Part shown: piece by piece, positions 5,826 through 13,157 of the stretch
How positions within the stretch are numbered: the first letter of the stretch is position 1
Layout of the letters: the number at the start of each line of letters is the position of its first letter
DNA from: Clostridium sp. CAG:411
GTDB lineage: Bacteria > Bacillota > Clostridia > Lachnospirales > Lachnospiraceae
Direction: 5' to 3'
Length of the DNA stretch: 14,881 nucleotides
Assembly: GCA_000437275.1 (NCBI GenBank)
Contig: FR899732.1
Location: forward strand, 35,513 to 50,393
Made by a program: the position numbers and the translations under genes
The notes under the pieces: generated by a model
The model's database searches: none
Told to the model about the DNA's origin: nothing
The model's input: only the letters and a program-made list of their open reading frames with translations

Positions 5826-6752
5826 ATGTCACCAAGTATGTTACCAGTAATTGTATTAGTAGTTATTGTTCTGTGTGTACTAATTTCTTGTATTAGAGTA
5901 GTACCTCAGGCAGAAGCATTTGTTGTAGAGCGTTTAGGAGCTTGTCAGGATATTTGGAAGGTAGGTCTTCACCTGAAGATGCCTTTAATTGACAAGGTTG
6001 CAAAAAAAGTTCCATTGAAAGAACAGGTAGTAGATTTTCCACCACAGCCTGTAATCACAAAGGATAATGTATCCATTCGTATTGATACAGTTGTATTTTT
6101 CCAGATTACAGATGCAAAAGCATATGCATATGGTGTAGAAAATCCAATTATGGCGATTGAAAATTTAACAGCAACTACACTTCGTAATATTATCGGTGAG
6201 TTGGAGTTAGACCAGACACTTACATCCAGAGAGGATATCAACGCAAAGATGAGAGCTACTTTGGATGAAGTAACAGACCCTTGGGGTATCAAGGTAAATC
6301 GTGTAGAGCTTAAGAATATTATTCCACCTGCTGAAATTCAGGATTCTATGGAGAAGCAGATGAAGGCAGAGCGTGAACGTCGTGAGACTTTATTAAAAGC
6401 AGAAGGTGAGAAGAAGTCTAGCATCTTAGTTGCAGAAGGTAAGAAAGCATCTGCTATTTTGGAAGCAGAGGCTGAGAAGGAAGCTGCTATTCTTCGTGCA
6501 GAAGCAAAGAAGCAGACGATGATCCGCGAGGCGGAAGGTCAGGCAGAGGCAATTTTACGAGTACAGCAGGCGAATGCAGATGGTATTCGCTTCTTGAACG
6601 AAGCAGGAGCTACACCACAGGTAATTCAGTTAAAGAGTTTGGATGCTTTTGCTAAGGCGGCAGATGGTCAGGCAACAAAGATTATTATTCCATCTGAGAT
6701 ACAGAGTTTAGCAGGACTTGCAAAATCTGTAGTGGAAGTTGCAGAAAAATAA
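5826..6752 (+). CDS. SPFH/band-7 domain protein (QmcA/stomatin-like)
   Basis: This 308-residue membrane-anchored SPFH protein belongs to the family of oligomeric scaffolds that includes stomatin, QmcA and flotillin. A hydrophobic N-terminal segment (about residues 5-22) is followed by the diagnostic VVPQAEAFVVERLG (25-38), the band-7 core with IRIDTVVFFQITDA (84-97), ENPIMAIENL (105-114) and WGIKVNRVELKNIIPP (153-168). Residues about 170-246 are a long charged helix rich in Ala/Glu/Lys, of which 192-246 split into five clean 11-residue repeats. The C-terminus ends in a short Ala/Ser-rich hydrophobic stretch. The ATG follows GGAGGAGTAAAAGGT, overlapping the end of nfeD. Pairing with an NfeD OB-fold protein is a conserved arrangement, and the two probably form one membrane complex. 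The LtaS-like gene begins 33 bp downstream. Confidence 0.94.
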   Translation: MSPSMLPVIVLVVIVLCVLISCIRVVPQAEAFVVERLGACQDIWKVGLHLKMPLIDKVAKKVPLKEQVVDFPPQPVITKDNVSIRIDTVVFFQITDAKAYAYGVENPIMAIENLTATTLRNIIGELELDQTLTSREDINAKMRATLDEVTDPWGIKVNRVELKNIIPPAEIQDSMEKQMKAERERRETLLKAEGEKKSSILVAEGKKASAILEAEAEKEAAILRAEAKKQTMIREAEGQAEAILRVQQANADGIRFLNEAGATPQVIQLKSLDAFAKAADGQATKIIIPSEIQSLAGLAKSVVEVAEK

Positions 6753-6785
6753 ATTACAATTGGTTGAGATAGGAATGTCTCTTCG

Positions 6786-8807
6786 ATGAAAATAGCAAAG
6801 GTAGAGCTGTCATCAAAACAATTTGATGACAGCTTACTGTGCTTTAAAGGAATGAGTGTATTGGAAAAGATAAGAAAGATTGTGCAGGTACCTTATATGT
6901 TACTTGCGTTTTTGTTGTTAAAAGTAGTGACGTATTATATTTTGATTGATGTGAATCCTTTTTTACATCCATTATTATTAGGGACTATTTTTATATTTTG
7001 GATTATATTTTCTCATCTAAGTGAGAGTAAATGGAAGCATAAATATGCAATTTTTATGATTATATATGTGGGACTTAGTTTTTTGATGTTTGCAGATTCG
7101 ATGTATTTTAATTATTACAATCAGACGGTATCTGTCAGACAGATTTATCAAGTGTCGAATGTTGCAAAGGTGCCACAAAGTTTTATTGCTACTTTAATAC
7201 CTGCCAGTATTTTTTTAATCTGGGATATTCCTTTTGCATCTTACTATTTTCGCAGAAAGGCATCGGAAGAGAAATATGCGGGAATATTTACGAATTTTCA
7301 AAAAGGTGTAATAGAAGGGATACTTGCTGCGTTTATTCTTGTTTGTGTCATAAATCCAGGAGGAACTACGTTCCTTACCAAAATTAATAGTGTTGGTTTT
7401 ATGACAAATCATATAAAGGATATTGTGGATGTGGCATATCAGGCAGTACATCATGATTTCTGGGAGCCGCAGGATGTTATCAATGTGGTGGAGGATGCAA
7501 ATGATACACCAGATGTAACAGACAATTCTCCAGATATTGAAAGTTTAAAAGGAATTGGAAAAGATAAAAATGTAATTGTGATACAGTTGGAGGCTTTTCA
7601 AAATTTTTTGATAAATCGCGAATATAACGGTCAGGTGTTGACACCGAATTTAAATAAATTAATCGGAGAGGAAAGTATTTATTTCGATAACTACTATTCT
7701 ATTATAGGAAAGGGCAATACAGCGGATGCGGAATTTGCAACGCTAAATAGTCTCTATCCGGTTATTGATGGAGAGAGTTATCGACTTTATACCGATAATA
7801 CTTACAATGGATTGCCTTGGAAGTTGAAAGAGCAGGGATATACAACTTTTGCATTTCATGGAAATGAAGCCACATTTTGGAATCGGCAGGCGGCATATCC
7901 ATATCAGGGGATTGATAATTTTTACAGTATTGAGACACTGGATTCCTCTGATATAGTAGGACTTGGAATTTCTGACAAATCCATGTTTAAGCAGATGGTG
8001 GATGTGCTTTCCAAACAAAAGGGCAACTTCTTTTCCTTTGGAATTACGCTTACCAGCCATCATCCATATGAAATACCGAAGAAATTACAAAAGTTAGATA
8101 TTTTACCAGAGGATGAGGGCAGCAAGTTCGCAAATTATTTACAGGCGGTCCATTATACGGATGAGGCAATCGGAGAGTTGATTGCAGAATTAAAAGAAGC
8201 TGGATTATACGACAATACAATTTTGGCTTTTTATGGAGATCACCATGGTTTGAATTGTACGATGGATAAAAATGACGAGTACGTTGGAAGATTTTTAGGA
8301 AAAGATTATGGATATGAGGAGATGTTAAAAGTACCTTGCATTATTCATATTCCAGGAAGTAAAGTGACAAAAACCATATCCACGCTGGGCTGTCAGGTAG
8401 ACTTTTTACCTACGATGTCTTATCTTATGGATTTTAAATTAGAGCAGCCTTATATTATGGGACAAAATTTACTTACTGCGGAACATGGATATGCAGCATT
8501 TACGGCATATTTATTTGAAGGTTCCTTTGCCTATGATGATATTATGTTCGACATTTCCAGAGAAGGTATTTTTGAAGGAAGCAAAGCGTGGAAACGAGAT
8601 ACCTTAGAAGAGGTCGATATTAATGATTATGAGAAGCAGTATGAAAAAATGTTGGGACTAAAGGCAGCTTCTAGACAGGTGTTGGAGCAAGACTTGATTG
8701 CAGACTATGTGACACATGAGGTGGAGGTTCCAGATAAAGAAAATAAACATCAAAAGACAGATAAGGAAAAGCAAGCGGAAGCAAATAATGAGGACAAAGA
8801 CAAGTAG
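6786..8807 (+). CDS. LtaS-like lipoteichoic acid synthase / sulfatase-fold phosphoglycerol transferase
   Basis: This 673-residue polytopic enzyme fits the LtaS family, which polymerises glycerol phosphate from phosphatidylglycerol on the outer face of the membrane. About five membrane segments lie at residues 36-54, 60-77, 87-103, 133-155 and 176-192, followed by an extracellular sulfatase-fold domain from about 258. Active-site landmarks are intact: metal ligand Glu in QLEAFQ (E269), nucleophile Thr in GKGNTADAEF (T312), substrate-binding FWNR (364-367), SHHPY (424-428) and the metal pair in YGDHHG (D485, H486). The last about 30 residues are a Lys/Glu/Asp-rich tail. The start is uncertain. 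ATG 6786 has only a distant AGGA and is followed at once by a perfect inverted repeat (6805-6834). ATG 6852 or TTG 6861 (AAAGGA 9 nt upstream) are alternatives that would remove 22 or 25 residues. Other phosphoglycerol or phosphoethanolamine transferases cannot be excluded. Confidence 0.9.
   Translation: MKIAKVELSSKQFDDSLLCFKGMSVLEKIRKIVQVPYMLLAFLLLKVVTYYILIDVNPFLHPLLLGTIFIFWIIFSHLSESKWKHKYAIFMIIYVGLSFLMFADSMYFNYYNQTVSVRQIYQVSNVAKVPQSFIATLIPASIFLIWDIPFASYYFRRKASEEKYAGIFTNFQKGVIEGILAAFILVCVINPGGTTFLTKINSVGFMTNHIKDIVDVAYQAVHHDFWEPQDVINVVEDANDTPDVTDNSPDIESLKGIGKDKNVIVIQLEAFQNFLINREYNGQVLTPNLNKLIGEESIYFDNYYSIIGKGNTADAEFATLNSLYPVIDGESYRLYTDNTYNGLPWKLKEQGYTTFAFHGNEATFWNRQAAYPYQGIDNFYSIETLDSSDIVGLGISDKSMFKQMVDVLSKQKGNFFSFGITLTSHHPYEIPKKLQKLDILPEDEGSKFANYLQAVHYTDEAIGELIAELKEAGLYDNTILAFYGDHHGLNCTMDKNDEYVGRFLGKDYGYEEMLKVPCIIHIPGSKVTKTISTLGCQVDFLPTMSYLMDFKLEQPYIMGQNLLTAEHGYAAFTAYLFEGSFAYDDIMFDISREGIFEGSKAWKRDTLEEVDINDYEKQYEKMLGLKAASRQVLEQDLIADYVTHEVEVPDKENKHQKTDKEKQAEANNEDKDK
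6805..6834. repeat. Perfect 13-bp inverted repeat at the start of the ltaS-like gene
   Basis: AGCTGTCATCAAA (6805-6817), loop ACAA (6818-6821), and TTTGATGACAGCT (6822-6834) form a perfect 13-bp stem with a tetraloop. No T-run follows on either strand, so it is not a standard terminator. It lies within the first 17 codons if translation starts at 6786, or in the leader if it starts at 6852 or 6861, just before AAAGGA. It could be an operator or an mRNA hairpin controlling translation. Confidence 0.9.
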
Positions 8808-8825
8808 GATTTAAGCCTGTGAGAC

Positions 8826-8853
8826 TTGACAAAGCCCTTAAAAGTGATACAAT
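8826..8853 (+). promoter_or_regulatory. Sigma-A type promoter of argF
   Basis: TTGACA (8826-8831), a perfect -35, is separated by 16 bp from TACAAT (8848-8853), a 5-of-6 -10. Transcription should start near 8860, leaving a leader of about 100 nt before the argF ATG at 8958. The -10 and the predicted start are overlapped by ARG boxes. Confidence 0.85.
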
Positions 8854-8889
8854 GAATAAAAATACAATAAATGTGATTATTTATTCGTA
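8851..8889. promoter_or_regulatory. Tandem ARG boxes (ArgR/AhrC operator)
   Basis: Box 1, AATGAATAAAAATACAAT (8851-8868), matches the Gram-positive AhrC consensus at 16 of 18 positions. Box 2, TGTGATTATTTATTCGTA (8872-8889), matches the palindromic ARG consensus at 16 of 18. The boxes are separated by exactly 3 bp (21 bp centre to centre), the classical arrangement for ArgR hexamer binding. Box 1 overlaps the -10 and the start site, which predicts repression when arginine is plentiful. Confidence 0.85.
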
Positions 8890-8957
8890 AATAGAGAAAA
8901 AATTGGAATTGTTTTTTGGCAGTTATTGTTGTCTATAAAAAGATTGGAGGAACAGAT

Positions 8958-9896
8958 ATGAATTTAAAAGGACGTAGTTTTTTAACATTAAAAGATTTTA
9001 CAAAGGAAGAGATTAGTTATTTACTTGATTTAGCGGCTGACTTGAAAGCAAAAAAGAAGAAGGGAATTACAGGAAACAGCTTGAAAGGAAAGAATGTTGC
9101 CTTGATTTTTGAAAAACCTTCCACTAGAACAAGATGTTCTTTTACAATCGGTTGTATTGATGAAGGTGGACATCCAGAATATCTTGGAAAAGATGATATT
9201 CAGCTTGGACATAAGGAAAGTGTGGAAGACACAGCTCGTGTATTAGGAAGAATGTTTGACGGAATTGAGTTCCGTGGTTTCAAACAGGAAACAGTTGAGA
9301 AGTTGGCAAAGTATAGTGGAGTACCTGTTTGGAATGGTTTGACAGATGAGTACCATCCTACACAGATTTTAGCTGATTTTCTTACTTTGCGTGAACAGTT
9401 TGGCAAGTTAGAGGGCTTGCATTTTGTGTATGTTGGTGATGGAAGAAATAATATGGCAAACAGTCTTATGATTGGTAGTGCAAAAATGGGCTTACATTTT
9501 ACTATTTTGGCACCAAAAGTTTTATGGCCAACAGATGAATTGGTTTCTTTATGCCAGGGCTATGCCAAAGAATCTGGTGCAACCATTACGATTTCAGATC
9601 AGTTAGATGCAGTAAAGGACGCAGACGCTATTTATACGGATGTATGGTGTTCTATGGGTGAAGAAGATAAGGCGGCAGAAAGAATTGCATTGTTACAGCC
9701 ATATCAGGTAAATCATGAATTATTTGCACGTACAGGAAAGGATACAACGATTTTAATGCATTGTCTTCCTGCAGTAAAAGGAAAAGAAGTTACAGAAGAA
9801 TTATTCGAAGAACATGCGGATGTTATTTTTGATGAAGCAGAGAATCGTATGCATACCATTAAAGCAGTTATGGTGGCAACATTAGGTGATTGTTAA
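8958..9896 (+). CDS. argF: Ornithine carbamoyltransferase
   Basis: This 312-residue cytoplasmic enzyme makes citrulline from ornithine and carbamoyl phosphate. Landmarks: carbamoyl-phosphate loop STRTR (55-59), HPTQ (133-136), ornithine-binding DVWCSMG (228-234), HCLP with the active-site cysteine (268-271) and AENRMHTIKAVM (294-305). ATG 8958 is chosen because GGAGG lies 7 nt upstream; an in-frame TTG at 8916 lacks a ribosome binding site. The N-terminal half (GGHPEYLGKDDIQLGHKES, NGLTDEYHPTQ) recalls catabolic ArcB of streptococci. In contrast, the segment after HCLPA lacks the roughly 20-residue ArcB insertion and resembles short anabolic ArgF. No arcA or arcC is nearby, and the promoter carries ARG boxes, so a biosynthetic role is the better guess. 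Citrate synthase follows after 76 bp with no terminator. Confidence 0.95.
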   Translation: MNLKGRSFLTLKDFTKEEISYLLDLAADLKAKKKKGITGNSLKGKNVALIFEKPSTRTRCSFTIGCIDEGGHPEYLGKDDIQLGHKESVEDTARVLGRMFDGIEFRGFKQETVEKLAKYSGVPVWNGLTDEYHPTQILADFLTLREQFGKLEGLHFVYVGDGRNNMANSLMIGSAKMGLHFTILAPKVLWPTDELVSLCQGYAKESGATITISDQLDAVKDADAIYTDVWCSMGEEDKAAERIALLQPYQVNHELFARTGKDTTILMHCLPAVKGKEVTEELFEEHADVIFDEAENRMHTIKAVMVATLGDC

Positions 9897-9972
9897 TGGT
9901 TTGATTACATTTTGTAGTGATTGGAAAAGTTTCGTAATTACCTAAAAAGTTAAGTAGAGAGAGGAGAATTAC

Positions 9973-11340
9973 ATGGCTGAGTATTTTTCAGAAATGGCAC
10001 CAGAGGTACAGGAGTTTGCGAAGATTTGTAGGAGGAATGCAGTCATTGATACAGATTTGTACTCCAAATATGATGTAAAGCGTGGTTTGCGTGATGTGAG
10101 CGGAAAAGGCGTGCTGACCGGCCTTACAGAAGTTTCAGAGATTCGTTCCTATACAATTGTGGACCATGATATGATACCATGTGAGGGAAAACTTTATTTT
10201 CAGGGAATTGATATCGAGGAATTGACAGCAGGTTTTTTAAGGGAAGATCGTTTTGGATTTGAAGAAACTGCATATTTATTAATTTTTGGGGAGCTTCCAA
10301 ATAAGGAGCAGGCAAGTACATTTAAGAAATTGTTGGCAAATTATAGAAGCGTTTTACCAACCAGTTTTGTACGTGATATTATTTTGAAGGCACCAAGTGC
10401 AGATATGATGAATACATTGGCGCGCAGTGTATTAACATTATACTCTTATGATGATTGTGCAGATGATACTTCGGTAGAAAATGTACTTCGTCAATGCTTA
10501 CAATTGATTGCCTTATTCCCAATGCTTGCAGTATACGGTTATCAGGCGTATAGTCACTATCAAAGAGGAAATAGTTTATTTATTCATCAGCCTGTAGAAG
10601 AGTTTTCTACAGCCGAGAATATTTTACATTTATTGCGTCCAGATAGTAAATTTACAAAACTTGAGGCAAAGATTTTGGATATTGCATTGATTCTTCATGC
10701 GGAGCATGGAGGTGGAAATAACTCTACCTTTACAACACATGTGGTAACCTCATCAGGAACGGATACCTATTCTGTTATTGCCGCTTCCTTAGGTTCTCTG
10801 AAGGGACCAAAACACGGTGGAGCAAATATCAAGGTAGTGCGTATGTTTGACGATATGAAAAAGCAGGTGTCAGATTGGACCAATGAGGAAGAAGTAAAGC
10901 AGTATTTATGCGACCTATTAAATAAAAGGGCATTTGATAAAAAGGGTCTTATTTATGGTATGGGTCATGCAGTATATTCTATTTCAGATCCTAGAGCAGA
11001 AATCTTTAAGGGATTGGTGCATGATTTAGCACAGGAAAAAGGACGTATGGAAGAGTTTAATCTGTATGCTATGGTGGAGAGACTTGCACCAGAAGTCATT
11101 GCGAAGGAACGTAAGATTTACAAAGGTGTTAGTGCCAATGTTGACTTTTATAGTGGATTTGTATATAGTATGCTGGATCTTCCACCAGAGCTTTATACAC
11201 CAATCTTTGCAATCGCACGTATTGCAGGATGGAGCGCACATCGAATTGAGGAAATTATCAATGAAGGAAAGATAATTCGTCCCGCTTACAAGGCGGTGGC
11301 AAAACATAAGAGTTATGTGCCTTTAGATGAGAGAGAATAA
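9973..11340 (+). CDS. gltA: Citrate synthase
   Basis: This 455-residue citrate synthase condenses acetyl-CoA and oxaloacetate at the entry to the oxidative TCA branch. The catalytic triad is readable: His in LHAEHGGGNNSTF (H245), His in GPKHGGAN (H281) and Asp in NVDFYSGF (D391). GMGHAVYSISDPRA (329-342) and the C-terminal YVPLDERE are also typical. An N-terminal extension of about 60 residues precedes the conserved IVDHDMIPCEGKLYFQGIDIEEL, as seen in the long clostridial forms. The start ATG follows GAGAGAGGAGAATTAC. The upstream gap to argF is 76 bp and shows neither terminator nor convincing promoter, so it may be read from the argF promoter. With malic enzyme elsewhere in the window but no other TCA gene, a role in 2-oxoglutarate and glutamate supply seems likely. 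Confidence 0.95.
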   Translation: MAEYFSEMAPEVQEFAKICRRNAVIDTDLYSKYDVKRGLRDVSGKGVLTGLTEVSEIRSYTIVDHDMIPCEGKLYFQGIDIEELTAGFLREDRFGFEETAYLLIFGELPNKEQASTFKKLLANYRSVLPTSFVRDIILKAPSADMMNTLARSVLTLYSYDDCADDTSVENVLRQCLQLIALFPMLAVYGYQAYSHYQRGNSLFIHQPVEEFSTAENILHLLRPDSKFTKLEAKILDIALILHAEHGGGNNSTFTTHVVTSSGTDTYSVIAASLGSLKGPKHGGANIKVVRMFDDMKKQVSDWTNEEEVKQYLCDLLNKRAFDKKGLIYGMGHAVYSISDPRAEIFKGLVHDLAQEKGRMEEFNLYAMVERLAPEVIAKERKIYKGVSANVDFYSGFVYSMLDLPPELYTPIFAIARIAGWSAHRIEEIINEGKIIRPAYKAVAKHKSYVPLDERE

Positions 11341-11363
11341 TAAAAAGAGGGGGAATTTTAAAT

Positions 11364-12935
11364 ATGAAATATAAAACATTATGTAGAGGTATGCTGGCAA
11401 TTGTAATGAGTGCGGCGTTAGTATCAAATGGAAACGTTTTGGGTACAGGGATGCAGGGGAAAACAATCATAAAGGCAGAAAGTAGTAATGATACCCCAAA
11501 AGATACATCTTATCTTACCATATCATCTGCAAGAGAATTAAAAGAATTTGCTCAAAAGGTAAATAATGGAAACAGCTATCAAGGGAAAGTTGTTAAGTTA
11601 GCGAAAAATATCGAATTTGATGGAGTAACCGTAAATAACTTTACACCAATTGGAAATTTATCTTATAAATTTGCAGGAACTTTTGATGGTGCAGGACATA
11701 CGATTAAGGGCATCAATGTTACGAAATATGGTACAGCTTTTATGGGATTGTTTGGTTATATTGCAGACAATGGAATTGTAAAAAATTTGACTATGGAAGC
11801 TTGTGAATTTGAAGGCGGTTCTTCTGTAGGTAGCATTGCTGGCTCAAATGACGGAACAATTTATAATTGTTACAACAAAGGCGGTAATATTTTAGGAACT
11901 GGTTATTCTGGTGGAATTGCAGGGCAAAATAGTGGCATTATAAAGAATTGCATTTCAAATGGAAACGTGAGTATGAAGGATGCCGTTTATTCTGCTTCAG
12001 GCTGTGGTGGAATTGCAGGAAATAGTTATGGTAGTAAAATATATAATTCAGCAAATTTAGGAAATGTATCTTTTTCAGGAGACAATTCTTACAGTAGTGC
12101 GTATATAGGAGGCGTTGTAGGAACCGTAATTGAGGGTTCAGAAATACAAAACTGTTACAACGTAGGAAAGATTAGTGATAGTACGGCCTCTCAAAAAATG
12201 GGTGCTATAGCAGGATGGGTAAGTGATAAATCCATTGTAGCAAATAGTTATACTTTAGAAGAAGCATATAGTGTCAATTTTGGTACCATGAATGGTGTTG
12301 AAAAAAACATTAAGGCATTACCAGAGGCTGATATGAAGACGGATTCGTTTCTTGAACAATTAAATAAAAATAGAGGGGATAATGAAGACTGGTTAAAGTG
12401 GGAATTTCGTTCGGATTCAGAATACCCAGTGTTGATAAAGCTGGTTGATTTATCGGATTGTCAGATGCAATGGGACAAAACTGCTTATACATATACTGGA
12501 AAGGCAATAAAACCATCCGTAACAATTACAAATAAAGGTGTAAAACTAAAAAAAGATAATGATTATACGATTAGTTACCAAAATAATAAAAATGTAGGAA
12601 CAGCGACAATGCGAATCCAAGGAAAAAATGGTTATACAGGAACTATAACGACAACATTTGTAATCCATAAAGGAATACAACAAATCCGATATGCAAAATC
12701 CTATAAAAAGGCATATAAAGCAAAGCCATTTGCCGTTTACGCAAAAAGAGTAGTTGGAAATGGAAAAGTAACATATAAGAGCTCCAATAAAAAGGTGGCA
12801 ACTGTAAGTAATAAGGGAATTGTAACGCCTAAAAATACAGGGAAAGCTATTATTATAGTAACAGCAGCAGAAACGAGCAACTATTATAAGAAAAGTGTAA
12901 AAATTATAGTACAAGTTGAAAAGAATAAAAAATAG
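11364..12935 (+). CDS. Secreted GLUG-repeat protein with Ig-like C-terminal domains
   Basis: This 523-residue protein is exported and probably cell-surface. The N-terminus (K2, K4, R8, then a hydrophobic stretch to about residue 20) is a signal peptide; cleavage may lie after KA at 38, but this is uncertain. Residues about 49-160 begin with the frequent SxxELKEFAxxVN pattern and an AGTFDGAGHTIKGI motif typical of beta-helix/GLUG proteins. Four or so GLUG-like repeats follow to about 290 (SVGSIAGSNDGTIYNCY, SGGIAGQNSGIIKNC, GGIAGN..., GGVVGTV..., GAIAGW...). Residues about 372-436 form a YTYTGKAIKPSVTI...NVGTATMRIQGKNGYTG domain, and 465-518 a Big_2-like domain. No LPXTG, SLH or cell-wall-binding repeat is present. 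It starts 23 bp after citrate synthase (RBS AGAGGGGG) and is closed by a terminator. The ligand is unknown. Confidence 0.85.
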   Translation: MKYKTLCRGMLAIVMSAALVSNGNVLGTGMQGKTIIKAESSNDTPKDTSYLTISSARELKEFAQKVNNGNSYQGKVVKLAKNIEFDGVTVNNFTPIGNLSYKFAGTFDGAGHTIKGINVTKYGTAFMGLFGYIADNGIVKNLTMEACEFEGGSSVGSIAGSNDGTIYNCYNKGGNILGTGYSGGIAGQNSGIIKNCISNGNVSMKDAVYSASGCGGIAGNSYGSKIYNSANLGNVSFSGDNSYSSAYIGGVVGTVIEGSEIQNCYNVGKISDSTASQKMGAIAGWVSDKSIVANSYTLEEAYSVNFGTMNGVEKNIKALPEADMKTDSFLEQLNKNRGDNEDWLKWEFRSDSEYPVLIKLVDLSDCQMQWDKTAYTYTGKAIKPSVTITNKGVKLKKDNDYTISYQNNKNVGTATMRIQGKNGYTGTITTTFVIHKGIQQIRYAKSYKKAYKAKPFAVYAKRVVGNGKVTYKSSNKKVATVSNKGIVTPKNTGKAIIIVTAAETSNYYKKSVKIIVQVEKNKK

Positions 12936-12959
12936 AATAAAAATACACTTGTGTGAAAT

Positions 12960-13014
12960 CGCTCTTCAAAGGACAGAGGTTAGGTCTGTTTTTTGAGGGC
13001 GTTTTCTTTTTTTT
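12960..13014 (+). terminator. Rho-independent terminator after the GLUG-protein gene
   Basis: A long stem from CGCTCT (12960-12965) to AGGGCG (12996-13001) encloses CAAA/TTTG and ACAGA/TCTGT around a GGTTAGG loop. One bulged T and a GG/TT mismatch interrupt it. It is followed by TTTTCTTTTTTTT (13002-13014). It would end the argF-citrate synthase-GLUG transcript. Confidence 0.9.
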
Positions 13015-13058
13015 AAACAATCAAAACCAACAAGGCGATTTTCTCCTAGTTTCCGTTC

Positions 13059-13087
13059 TTGTAAATATGGCTAATATATGATATTCT
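13059..13087 (+). promoter_or_regulatory. Candidate promoter for the DUF6145-like gene
   Basis: TTGTAA (13059-13064) and TATTCT (13082-13087) are 17 bp apart, each matching consensus at four of six positions. They lie between the upstream terminator and the gene start at 13158. A promoter is expected here; the exact site is tentative. Confidence 0.35.
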
Positions 13088-13157
13088 GTAAGGAAGCGTA
13101 TGTTTAAATTTAGAGATTAGATAACGGTTTAGTAGTTACAAGTTGAGGTAATTTTTT

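Noticed and set aside
6775..6789. Tiny frame (ATG TCT CTT CGA TGA) overlapping the ltaS-like ATG
   Set aside because: Only four codons, no credible ribosome binding site, and start-stop overlaps of this size arise by chance.
12300..12935. Search for a sortase (LPXTG) or SLH anchor at the end of the GLUG protein
   Set aside because: No such motif is present; the C-terminus is a basic Ig-like domain, so anchoring was not claimed.
12932..12949. ARG-box-like sequence ATAGAATAAAAATACACT (16/18 to the consensus)
   Set aside because: It spans the stop codon of the GLUG gene ahead of a terminator, with no adjacent promoter or second box; AT-rich chance match is likelier.
13100..13120. Six-codon frame with AAGGAA upstream, as a possible leader peptide
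   Set aside because: Too short, no regulatory codon run and no attenuator hairpin after it.
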